From Lanius collurio (Eukaryota; Chordata; Aves; Passeriformes; Laniidae), in contig JACBWW010000004.1 of the NCBI GenBank assembly GCA_020086605.1, positions 35,741,788 to 35,805,787 on the forward strand: a stretch of 64,000 nt of DNA, written 5' to 3'. The notes beneath the pieces were generated by a model that saw nothing but the letters and a program-made list of their open reading frames with translations, was not told where the DNA came from and ran no database searches. The position numbers and the translations under genes were made by a program. Position 1 is the stretch's first letter. Each line of letters starts with the position of its first letter. Positions 1 to 11,064 of the stretch are shown one piece after another.

Positions 1-3000
1 GCAGTTCTGTCACCTGTGCCAAAATTCAAACCATCCTTATGATTCTGTGCTCTGTCTAAATGCTGAAGTTAGGAATAAACTTGCTCCACACTAACTTGTA
101 TTCAGAGACCCATTTCAATGGGCAGCCATCAGTAATATCCCAGAAACTACCCCTACTCTGAGACCTCTGGACTTTAGCAGTCGACAGCTAAGACCAGCAT
201 TAGGAGGTTGCAATAAACAGTTTTTTACTGCAGTACCAGAGGGCTTGCAAACATAATGAGGCTGTTGTGACAAACACTTGGTGGCTCTGGCTGAACTTGC
301 AGGGAGATCTATTGCAGAGCTAAGTGAATGCCAGAGTTCAGGTTGGATTTATAATTCTTGTTCCAAAATACAAGCATAGAAGTGTTTCAGCCAGACTCCT
401 ACATGGAGGTTTCCAAAAGTAAGTGTAAGCATGCCAGAAAGCTCCTCCGAGCCATGATTACATTCAGGGATGAGGTGCCTCAACAGCCTTTGACTAAAAT
501 TAGGATTATGAATAGGAAGTAACTCGAGCTCCTTTTGTTCATGAATCCCAGAAATTTGCGCAAGCAGGCAGATAGGGCTCCCAGACTTGTGCTGTACTTG
601 AGCCTGCAGCATCAAACTCTTTTGAACACTGGATGTACAGCTGGGGTTAGACTTTACTTTTGGAAAAGAAGTACAAGATGTGACTTGTTCTTATCATGCC
701 CTCAAAGCTTGCAGAAGAACAAGAAAACAGCAACATTCAAGAGCATAATTTAGAAGACAGAAGGTCTCAGCAGTTATGATGTAGCATCAGGGTGTGCAAG
801 AAAAATGAGGAGAATGCAAGTTGTTTTTACCTAATAAGACTTCCAGGGATCATGGAAAGAACTATGTTCAGTAGGATCCTACAGCTTGCACTGACACCAC
901 GCTGTGATAAAGCCTAGGCCCAGGAAGGAATCAGTCTGCACTTCTGTCCGCCCTGACCAAGCAAAAAAGTGCTGGTAGTAGGCTGACCACAGCTGCTGTT
1001 TCCAGGTACAGTCCTGGAGCACTGCTGTGCTGTGCCTGCTGAGATCACAAAGACTGTGCTAGACCTTCTACCCAACTGGCAACAGAATGTTTTACTTACA
1101 GTTACTGTCTAAACCTAAGCTAGTCAATAGGTTCACCTTCTCATCTCATTTCACCCCATAATCATAGTTTCTTTTTCCAGTGTTAGTTTTTCAGAATACA
1201 GCAGTTAGAGGTGTTCTCAAATCTGTTCCATCCCACGGCTAACAAATTTAGCCATATATTATTAAGAATTTTCCAGTGCCAGAAGTTTTCCTGAACTAGA
1301 AACTTGCATAGCTATTCACCCTTCATTCTTAACTCATGTCTCACTTTATTCCAACAAGCAAGATGTTATTGTAGCCAAAGAATCTATCGACACCAGCCTT
1401 CATTCATTCCTGAGGAAAGGGCAAAGACCAGCTTCAGCATTTCCTGTCCCAGCCCTCACTGTCCTTGTAAGTAATTCTGCAGAAAAAAACCCAGGGCTGT
1501 TAGAATTGCATTCACACTTTATATTCATTACTGCAAGCTACGCTCTTATAAATTCTGGATAACCCTAAACCTGATGCAGCATGTCATGGCTGCTCCCCTT
1601 GGTAAGTCTCATAACAGCCCTGCTATCCAGGCAGGTTTAGCCTCAACAGCAAAAATACAGGTCCTTGAAAGAGAATTAGGGACCGCCCTTCTACTAGGGC
1701 CTGTTGCAACAGAACAGGGGTAATGGCTTTAAACAGTAAAAGGGTAGATTCAGATCACATATAAGGAAGAAATGTTTTTAAAGTTTTATGGTTGAAACAC
1801 TGGGACAAACTGGCCAGTGGGGTGGTAGATATATCTTTACTAGAAACATTAAAGGCCAGGTTGAAGGAGCTCTGAGCAGCATGATCTGGTTGAAGATGTC
1901 CCTGCTCATTGAAGGGCATTGGAGGTAGTGGATCACCAGTCTAAACTATTCTATGAAGATTTCATGAAATATACTCCTCCTAACCTGCTAACCAGACTAT
2001 CAAGACATTTTCTGTCTTCTGCTACCAATCAGTCTGCCAGAAACAGGTGAGCTTTACAGTTTTAATAAACTTTTGTTTGTCCTTGCATGGATCTTAACCA
2101 TAACCTTCTACTGTTAGTGAGGCAGGTTTTGCTTTACTGATGGAACCTGATAACAGCAGCTGCAAGCACTACAAGCCTTCCAGGATCCAGAAACATCCCA
2201 TACTCTCAACCTTCTGGTCCGCAGCTTTTATCCTACAGGAAATATCTCTACATATTATAAACCAATTACATGGGCTACCGTAGTCCTCTTCCTGCAAACA
2301 ACAGCAAAGCTCTTAGAAGGTCCTGCTGGCAGTAACAGGAGGATTTGACAGAAGTTCTCCTAGTTTGGGAGAATAAAGGGCTGAGCATGAAACAGTTACT
2401 CTTGAGATTTCATCATTAAGTCAGAAGCTAGCAGACTACCCTTTTCCCACCAAGCTGATAAGCTGATATCAGGGTAGGGACAAAGAGACTGCTTTCTCCT
2501 CTACTTCTGCTTTACCCTCCCCTTTGCTACTGGAGCACAGGAGTCCTCAGCATGACTTGTGAGGAATTCAAGAGGAGAGGAGAAGATCTCATTACCATTT
2601 TGCTGCCTATTAAAGAGTGAGACAATTGAGCTGTGGTAAAAAATAAGTAGCTGTATGCAATTATGAGAATCGCCAGACATCTCATTTCATGTCAGGCAAG
2701 ACTATTCCCTAATAGGAAGACAATATAATCCTGCTGTTGCTTTGCTCAGATGAGAGAGACTTGAGCTAATTAGCTTCCACTATAGCCACGCATGAAATTG
2801 CCAACTTTATTTTATGATAGCCATCTGAACTGTGATGTGCTCTCTGCATCTTCTCATCCCATAAAAGCTGGTGTAACCAGCTTCACTACCCTAACAAAGT
2901 GCAAGCTCCTCACTAATGACCACAGTGATACTGAGGGAAATCTAAGACAAAAGAAGAGAGGGTTCCCAAATCCCAGACATGCCTCTGCTCTGGAGCCTTG

Positions 3001-6000
3001 GTCCCTGATAGGACATCTTACCACCTCTGCTCACAGAGGTGAGGAAATTCTTTGCAGCCAAGAGCCGGGACCCCACAGCATTCTGCAGCCAAATCTCGTC
3101 AAGTTTTGGCATTCATTAGCCAAAGCAGGAGTTGCTGGGGACTCCAGGAAGAGCCAGCAAGCGTGAGAAAGAACATTCAATCTCAGTGTTACAGGAGGCA
3201 GGAGATTGTTTTCATAACATCTGTGGTGAGAGTGCATAGAGCAACAGACAGACCGCCAATACTTGGAACTACTCAAAAGGCAACTCTCACAACCTCACAG
3301 ATTGTTTAATAAACAATTGGTTTCAAACTGATCCTGAAGTTAATGGGAAAGGTAATAGAGTCGCTTAAGGATAAAGGTGCTGTGGTTCCTGCATTCCCTG
3401 CTGACTACTTCCACAACAGCAGCCCTACAGTGGAGTGCTCACACTCAGGCACAGAAGTTGTGTCCATCCATCTCACACTGCTAGCAAGAACCAATGTGGC
3501 AAACCTCAACAGCTGAAACACAGCCACCTGCTGCCCTGCCTGTCTCATAAATCCCAGTCTCCTGAGAACAACTCTTTCCGGGAAACTGGCTTCCTACATC
3601 CCCTCCAGGGCTGGCTGCAACTCATCCCACTACCCTTCACGGCCAGGCCACAGCTTGGCATTTGCTCAGCAATCCAACCTACCTGGCCATGCTGGCTGGC
3701 TCCTCAGGGCAGGGCGCTGCTCTGTGGGGGCCATTCCAGTCATTACTTTGTCAGGACAAACTCCACACCACCACTGTCTGTCCCAGACACCTCTCCCACC
3801 TCCAGACCATGTGCCAAGGCCTCCCCCTCCTCCTTAGGCAGTTCCCTCCGACAGGCACACCTCACCTTCCAGAGGCTCCCACACTGCCCCAGCCCACCTT
3901 CCACAACACCTCACTTCCACAGGTTCATGCAGACCTGCTACTCCACTTGAAAACAAAACAAGGCAAAAAAACCCCACCCCAAACCTTCAAAAATAAACCA
4001 AACCGACCAACCACACACAACAGTAGCAGTGGCTGCATCATTTCAGCATCTCCAGCAGTCTCTTCCCAGCCTCACAGCACACAAGGAGACACATTAGCTT
4101 CCACCAAGCATCAACATGACTCCAGTGGCACACCTGCTGCCATGCAGGCACTGAAATCAAAACCTGTGCAAATTGTACTCAGTTCCCAGGTGACTGGGAA
4201 TGCACTGGTTTTGAGGAAAGGCATCCACTGATTTCTCCAAGCAGCTTCTCTCATACCTCTCATGAAGCACACCTCACTGCTGCTCTGTCCCACTTTTTTC
4301 TGCAGCTCTGAAGAATTGCCCATAGAGCTCTAGAGGAGCCTCTCCAAAATACAAAGTGCTCAGGTGTCAGTCTCTTTGACCAAGTAAAATGTGACAGGAT
4401 GAGAGGAAACAGCCTCAAGTAGCAATGGGGAGTGGGGAAGAAGTGGGATTAGATTGATTACTAGGAAAAATGTATTTGCTGAAAGGGTTGGCAAGCATTC
4501 CCCAGTCCATCCCACCTCAGAAGACTGATACACCCTGGTTTTAGGTCATAAGTTTAAAATATAGTTTTATAATCCTATTTTGTTCAATTCCAAGTCTTTT
4601 ACATAGTGTTTACTATGAGGTAACCACTGAAAAAGCAGAAGAAATCCCTCAATCAGAAGTTATTCAACTATTTTCAGTCTGTTTAAGCAGAAAAAGGAAA
4701 AAAAACAACAAAAAACCCCTGCACTTTGTTTTATAGGAATTTACACCCTCTAGGGAAAAATGGTTTTGCCAAAAGAATTCCCAATCAGTGCTTACCAGAC
4801 TTAATTACAACATCATATTAAAAGAACAACTTCTTTTTGAGTATCATGAAACAACCTCTGCCAACATTAAAGGTCTGCTCTGTGCTGGGTTATTGTTCCA
4901 GGCTCTCTGCAGACATCACTGCATGAGTTATACTATTCTGACATCATTTTGCAAGTTCAGTGCACAAAGCACATGCCTGTACTATAACATGACAGGACCT
5001 CACATTTCTACCCTAGTAAACCCTAAATAGTTTCCAGAAGTGCTATGTAAAAAATACCCAGGAAGCATGCTGGGTAAGCCATTCAGATGATCACATGCTC
5101 TGGGATTCTTGCTGTCTCTGAAGAACTTCCATATGTCCAGCCTGTAACTCTAAGGAGGACAAAAAGAAGGAAAAAGTTAGTCTGGTGCACAGTCCTCTGA
5201 TCTCCAGCACCGTCACAACTGTTGCTGTGGAGCTGGTTACCTGATGGTGGCAGACAGATTCGGGAAGAACTGCAGACTGAGAACCTCCAGGAAAATTGTT
5301 TGGACAAGAAGACACAACATGGTGAAGAATTAAGAGTATGAACAGCAGATAAATGCTGGCCAGAGACATATGATGGAAAAGGTCTGGCATTCCGGTGTCA
5401 TAGTGAGGATCTGGGGTCCTGCAGGCGGCCTAGGTCTGATGTTGGTATAGTTCCTAACCTGGTGAAACCTGCTCACAGAACGAAGAGCAGTATCATGATA
5501 ATCCCTGAGCTGCTGCCATTGCTCAAAGAAACATTGTGAAGGAATGGGAGTTACTAACATCTGGACCCTATAGGTGGGAAGGAAAATGTTCTCATTTACT
5601 GTTGTAGTTACAGAACTAGGTTTTCCATATTTTCTGCTTAACTCTGGATTGTTGAGGACAGAGGAGTTACTCATTACACCACTCATCAGTGAGAGAGTTA
5701 TAGGAAAGAAGATGCCAGAGAGAAATTTATTTCAAGTGCATGAAAATACCATCCTTGGGTCCTAAAGCAGGATTTTCCCTCTCAGATTCCATACCTTATA
5801 GAGCATCTATGCACTATTTGGAGCATTATCCTTCCCTTAAACCCCTATTTTAAATGGAGGCAATATTTTTTGCCCAGAGAACTGAGAATAACTTTTCTCC
5901 AGGTACACAGCATCCAATATTCCCCTAATCCCTCCCCACAAAAGCCAAACAGCACACAAAACTGTATTATACAGGAGATTGAGGGGAAACAGCAGAAAAT

Positions 6001-8915
6001 TTGTATCTGTGAGAAGAAAGAATTCATGGTCAGGGTTACAGAATTTACTTAGGAGAAAGTAATTTGCCATGTTTGGCAGGGAACATTCCTGCCACAAGGC
6101 AAAAAAGTTGCATGAACTCTGCCAGCACAGACCTGCTAGAAATTGTTTACAATGGCTAAAACACACTTAGTATCTTACTAGCAGCATTTTACTAATAGCT
6201 TTGGTTCACTAATTGTATATTTTTTGCTAAGGGCCTTTTGCCTGTTTACAAGTGTTTGAAGACTTCCGTGCTAGTAGATTTTCACACTGACAAGCTTTTA
6301 GTATCAACCTGGTTTAAGATGCCATTCAGAAATCCTGGCTGCTAACTGAGGTTTATGTGTAATAAAAGGCCAAGGCTAGAGCAGAGTCTCAGAGGCCAAT
6401 GGGATAGAGCCACACTATGAATAATTGAGAATATGTTCTCCATTTATGGCATTGCATGGTACCATTTGTGGGAATCCCAGGGTCCTTCAGCTTTTCAGCA
6501 GTGAGCCCCTGTGGCTGCCTGTCCCTCACCTTCCCCAACAACATCACAGAGTCTGACACCACTACTTGCAGTCTGTCCTTTGGCAGTCAGAAACCAGGCT
6601 TTTCTAAAGTCTACCACATTTAGCCCAAATCCTGAACAAAGCTGGCAGGCACCAGCCACACCACCACACATGGGAGAATTACAGGGAAAAGAACAGCTGC
6701 CACATGTTAAATTTGAGTATGTGCCATACAGAAAACAAGATGCACTGCAACCTATACACTTACCCACAGCCACGCTAACTAATGCAATTCCTCTTCCCTC
6801 TCCAGAAGAAAAAACACCTCATGGAAAGAATTATAGCAGCTCATGAGTGCTTCACGATCACACAGAATGAGGAACATCACCAGTTCATTACTAGAGGCCT
6901 TGCTTCAGGCCACAGGGCAGTCACAACTCTACTCTTGCAATATTAATTACTGGCCTGGGACGGCTATAGAGTAGCTTATTGGCCAGCACAAAATGCTTCC
7001 ATGTGCTGAGCTTCTGCAGAGGCTGGCGCTGTGGGCTTTGCTAGACAAACACTGCAGCTCCCCAGAAGCCTGAGTGCTAGTTTGATTTCTAGTTCCAGCA
7101 GCAAACCTTCACCTCTGGAGAGGAGCTGGGAGCCTGGCCCAAGGAGCAGCAGCAGATTTCATGCTCTCTGAAGGTCTGAGGACTTTTTTCCTGGAATTTT
7201 TTTAAGTATTCAATGCCCTCTCCTTCCCCACAGACTGCCAACTCAAAGGAATTGAGCATGGAGGGAAACAGGAAAAAATGGGGACAAGGAAAGAAGCATC
7301 ATAAGAATTCCCTCATGCTGAACTTCCAGAGCTAGGTAGAACAGAAACACAATACGGAAACACAACTCTCACAGCAGTCAAGACATAAAACAAAATATCC
7401 AAACTGTTCTTCTCCAAGGAATGGAAGGGAAAATTATGCCTAAAAATATCAAGCATGTAGCACAAATCATTTACGAGGAGAATACATTCGTAATTACAAG
7501 TTATTTTAGCTACCCTGCTGCCAGAAGTAACTGGGAGCAGAAGGAAGTGATCAGTGTCATCCTCTCGTTCCCCTGCGACCAGCCCAGGCTGGGTTTTCTT
7601 GGTGGAACACCTCCCCCCAGTGGCCAAAGGCAAGTGGTTTCCACAGAGCTCGGGCAGTTGGGGACCTAGGCTGTGGACAAATAATTGTCCTCACCTTCCC
7701 TACTTTCTCCATCCAGCTCCACAACAGGCTGAATGGAAACCAGCAGCGCCCTTCCCCACCTAGGAGCCATCAGATCAGGGTTGGCAGTTTTGCCAGGATG
7801 TGGCTCTGGGAAAGCATTTCCAGCTGATTAAAGCGTGCTCTGGGAAACCAACCAGAAAGGGGAGACTCCGTATGACCAGGAACCAAGATCTCCTCAAGCA
7901 CAGCCCAGGACAGCCCAAAGGAACAAGTTGTACTCACAGATAAGACTGATCATTACACTCTACTGTGGCTCCAGGATCCATTTAAGCCCCTCTTGCTCTG
8001 CACTCATCTGGTCAGGGTTACTGCAGTCTTGACTCAGAGCAGTTGCACCAGTGTTTGCTGGTAGCACCCCAGTAACCTTCTCTGCAAACTTCATTCTGTT
8101 TCTTCAAACATGTATGAGGAATTAGGTAGTGCTTATTACTTCCTAAAGCAACAGGTGTAAAATTCATTAGCACACTACCTTAGGTTCTTCTAAGCCATTT
8201 TAAATGTCCAGGTGTACCAACATGGAGCAGGATCTGAAGGAATTTTGAGATCTAGCTCATATCCACTTCTCAGTCACTTAGGTAAGAAAAGCAAGAAGAC
8301 TTATATATTTGGTCTATCTACTTCTCAAGAGCTTATCAGTCAAGACCAGCATGTAGTGACATAAACTACAAAAAATGGCTATCTACCTTTCTTTTTTCTC
8401 ACAGTGGCAGGGCAGGGGCTTGAGGAACTTTTTTTTAAATAGCAGCCTGGAGGCAGAATCCTACTGAAGGTGAGTAGGAAAAAAATTATACAGTTAAGCT
8501 AGCAAGAGCTGCATGCACTGTGGGCATAGCAGCAAGCTTGCATTTTATCAGAATTAGTCCCCAAGGCTTATGACTGCAGACTGTGCAGGTTTGAAGCAAC
8601 ATCTTCAAATACTTAGCTTAGGAGATAGTAGGTAATTCAAGGAACTACCACTCATTCAGCTCACCCTAAGACAAATATACCTCATAAAACAAGACAAAGT
8701 TTACTTTAGAATACAGCCTTGAAAAATTGTCACCTCCCCCTGCTGGGCAGTATCTTCACAGTCCACACTGATCTCACACATGTGACTCAGACCAGCTTTT
8801 TTATACCTTGAACAAATAAGATGTCAGTAATCTGCATGTAAAGCAGAAAGGGGTGGAGAGGAAGCATATGGAAAACACTTCAATACATAAGTCATAGGCA
8901 GAGATACATATTTTT
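1..8915. other. intergenic DNA 3' of CD82
   Basis: Apart from the CR1 remnant at 1700-1968 I see no exon, RNA gene or array. The longest open frames (up to 189 codons, 3662-4231) are compositionally biased toward Pro, Ser, Thr and His, overlap other frames and resemble no known family. By human gene order the next gene in this direction would be TSPAN18, but no tetraspanin motif is present here. Confidence 0.7.
1700..1968 (+). mobile_element. CR1-type LINE, decayed 3' fragment
   Basis: CR1 3'-end blocks occur in the right order: GGGGTAATGGCTTTAAAC, GGAAGAAATG, AAAGGCCAGGTTGAAGG, GAAGATGTCCCTGCTCATTG and the terminal AAACTATTCTATGAAG. The segment that normally reads as a pyrimidine-rich CCTTCCAACC block just before the end is missing or heavily altered. 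It is older and more diverged than the copy at 26995. Confidence 0.75.
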
Positions 8916-10986
8916 TAGCAAAGTCTTTATTACAGAAATATTCACCCTCTAGACTTTTATATCTGTACATGCGTTTCTTCCAGTAGGAAGATGTTGCTAA
9001 AAACAGACAAAAACAAAAAAGGAATTCCAGAATGGGCTCCTTTTTACTTGCTGCTCAGCATTGGCATCTGTAACTGAACAAGAATCTTACAAATAAGAAC
9101 ACATTAGATAATAGACTTTGTGGTACAAAAGCTAGCAAGCTTTACTGCCAAGGGTGCCTTCTGCTATAGCAAAGGTCAGCTTGAAGGATATGTGCAGGAA
9201 GGGGCAGATATCTCAAAATTGTAAAGCTTTATCACACCTCCATAAAAACCAGTTGCCCAGTCATAGCTACTCTCCTCAGTCACTGTTCTCTCCAAAGATG
9301 AGGACAGAGCAGGGACCCACTGGTGGGGCCCTGATCCCCTGCACCAACCTTTCTTCCCAGAAGGAAAACCAAGTAGGTACTGAAATCATCCCTTGGAACT
9401 GCTATGAGTGTTATCGCTACCTGCCCCACCCCTGACAGGAGACAGTCCTGGAACCACCTCTGTAAGGCAAAGGCTCTCTCACCAAGTACCTTGTAACAGG
9501 TCCTTGGCGAGGACCACCCACTTCTCTCCCATACAGCCTCCTGATGCCGGGGCGATTGTACCATGTGTAACAGCAGGAAATCTGCTGTGCCTCAGACACC
9601 TCTAAGAGTGAGGATTTGCACCCAGCTCTCTTATGTAAGCAGTTGGGGCAGTGTTTCATGTGCATTTCCTACTTTCTTCTGGTCTACACCACTCCTTGCT
9701 GCTGTGGCCACTGGCTGAATAGAGCAAATGGCCCAGCCATCAGCACAGAAACCTGCAGCCTGCACAGCTGCAGAATCGGCTACTTCTCTGCTGCAGTGCT
9801 GGCACTTGAGGCAGAACTCAGGATGCAGCCATGGCTCCAGACCACAGGGGAGTCAAAAAAATTGACAGCTGAAATAAAAGCAATTTATCTTTGCATCTAA
9901 ACTACACAACCTATACTGGGCACTGATAGCAGTGATATTTCTAATATACAGCATCAGCAATCCAGTCAGATCCCTCCATACTCATACCTAAACCCACAGC
10001 TAACAAACTTTATGCTCATAAAGGAGCAGGGGAAGAATCAAACTAATTGTAACCTCTAAAAAGTTGGCAAACTGAGAATGCAACCAGCAGAGCCAGCCTG
10101 GGGCTGAGTCCACACTATGCAGCAGTCTCTGAAGTACCTCCAAGCTGACAGGAGCCAGCAAAGCAGAGCTAGGGGGAGAGGAAAAAGAGGCAAATGGGAG
10201 AAACATGTAAGTGTCAAATCAAAAACCCAAGGGATCCATTCCAGAAGCAGCTGAACACCACCACCACAATCTGCCAGGTCACACTAGGAATAAATAGGTA
10301 GGCTTGGCTCCTTCCCAGTGGCTTCTCATCATGCTCAAAGGAAAGAGCTCCACTGAAGGCAAGGCATAGCTGACTCCAGAAACAGGAGAAGCAAGTGTGA
10401 CAGTAGCACTCTGTATTTCAGATGAGAACCTAGGCTGGAAGATGCACAGTAGGAGCTGAATCAGGTTAACTGTAAGGGACGAGAAGGCCTATAAAGCATG
10501 ACTAGTTACCACCACAAGTCAGTGAAGCAAGTGAAGCTACCAAAGCACTGGAATCTCAACAGAATTCCTGGCTCATGGGACTTCAGGGGGAAGGTGAAAA
10601 GTTGTGCAGGAGAAGAGCAAGGGGGAGAAACACTGTTGTATGTTAGGTCCAATGGGCTGTAGAATGAAGATATGAATAGTATTGTTTAACATGGAGCAGG
10701 CAGTAAAAGCATTGTCCCCTCAGGTTAATCAGTGTCTCATGTGATACGACACAGTTTAAGTTTTGCTTCTTGAAGTAGAAATAATCCAGAGGCAGGATGC
10801 AGGTGGCCCAAGGGCCCTATTGCCAGAAGATCAGGCTGTGTTGCAGCTCTAACAGTTCTTAGCAGAGTGGTATCAGAAATGGGATGTCACAGGAATAATG
10901 GTCAATGGTTGGACAGTCTGGGTATGAGGCAGGAATGTTCTGTTTACTCCTTTCTCTGTGGTGCCGTAGCTCTGGAGTCGGCCAAC
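8916..10986 (-). other. CD82: probable CD82 3' untranslated region
   Basis: This is the stretch from the CD82 stop codon to just beyond the first clear AATAAA on the minus strand. No open frame here looks coding. At about 2.1 kb it is longer than I recall for human CD82, so an earlier, non-canonical poly(A) site is possible. RNA reads would settle the end point. Confidence 0.45.
8936..8941 (-). terminator. CD82: candidate poly(A) signal AATAAA for CD82
   Basis: The plus strand reads TTTATT here, so the transcript carries AATAAA. It is the first canonical hexamer I find downstream of the CD82 stop codon. The following transcript-sense sequence contains U/G-rich stretches. The cleavage site would lie roughly at 8915-8925. 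Confidence 0.5.
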
Positions 10987-11064
10987 TCAAGACTTGGGCA
11001 CTTTGGTGTAGTCCTCGCTGTGTATGTTCTTGCAAAGCGAAATGGACAGTATCATCCCCAGCAG
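10987..11064 (-). CDS. CD82: CD82 last coding exon (codons 241-265 and stop)
   Basis: The acceptor is TTATTCCAG|CTG. It encodes LLGMILSISLCKNIHSEDY and then TKVPKS, with stop TGA at 10989-10987. The cytoplasmic tail keeps a YxxV sorting signal (YTKV, 259-262), comparable to human YSKV, but ends in serine where human ends in tyrosine. One of the two human tail cysteines is serine here (S249). Confidence 0.95.
   Translation of the reverse strand: MLGMILSISLCKNIHSEDYTKVPKS

Noticed and set aside
3435..4231. Overlapping plus-strand frames of 171 and 189 codons
   Set aside because: The DNA here is C-rich and stop-poor, so several frames stay open together. Residue composition is biased and no motif is present.
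5083..5686. Pair of overlapping minus-strand frames of 99 and 118 codons downstream of CD82
   Set aside because: They looked like possible exons at first, but no convincing splice sites join them and neither resembles a family I know.
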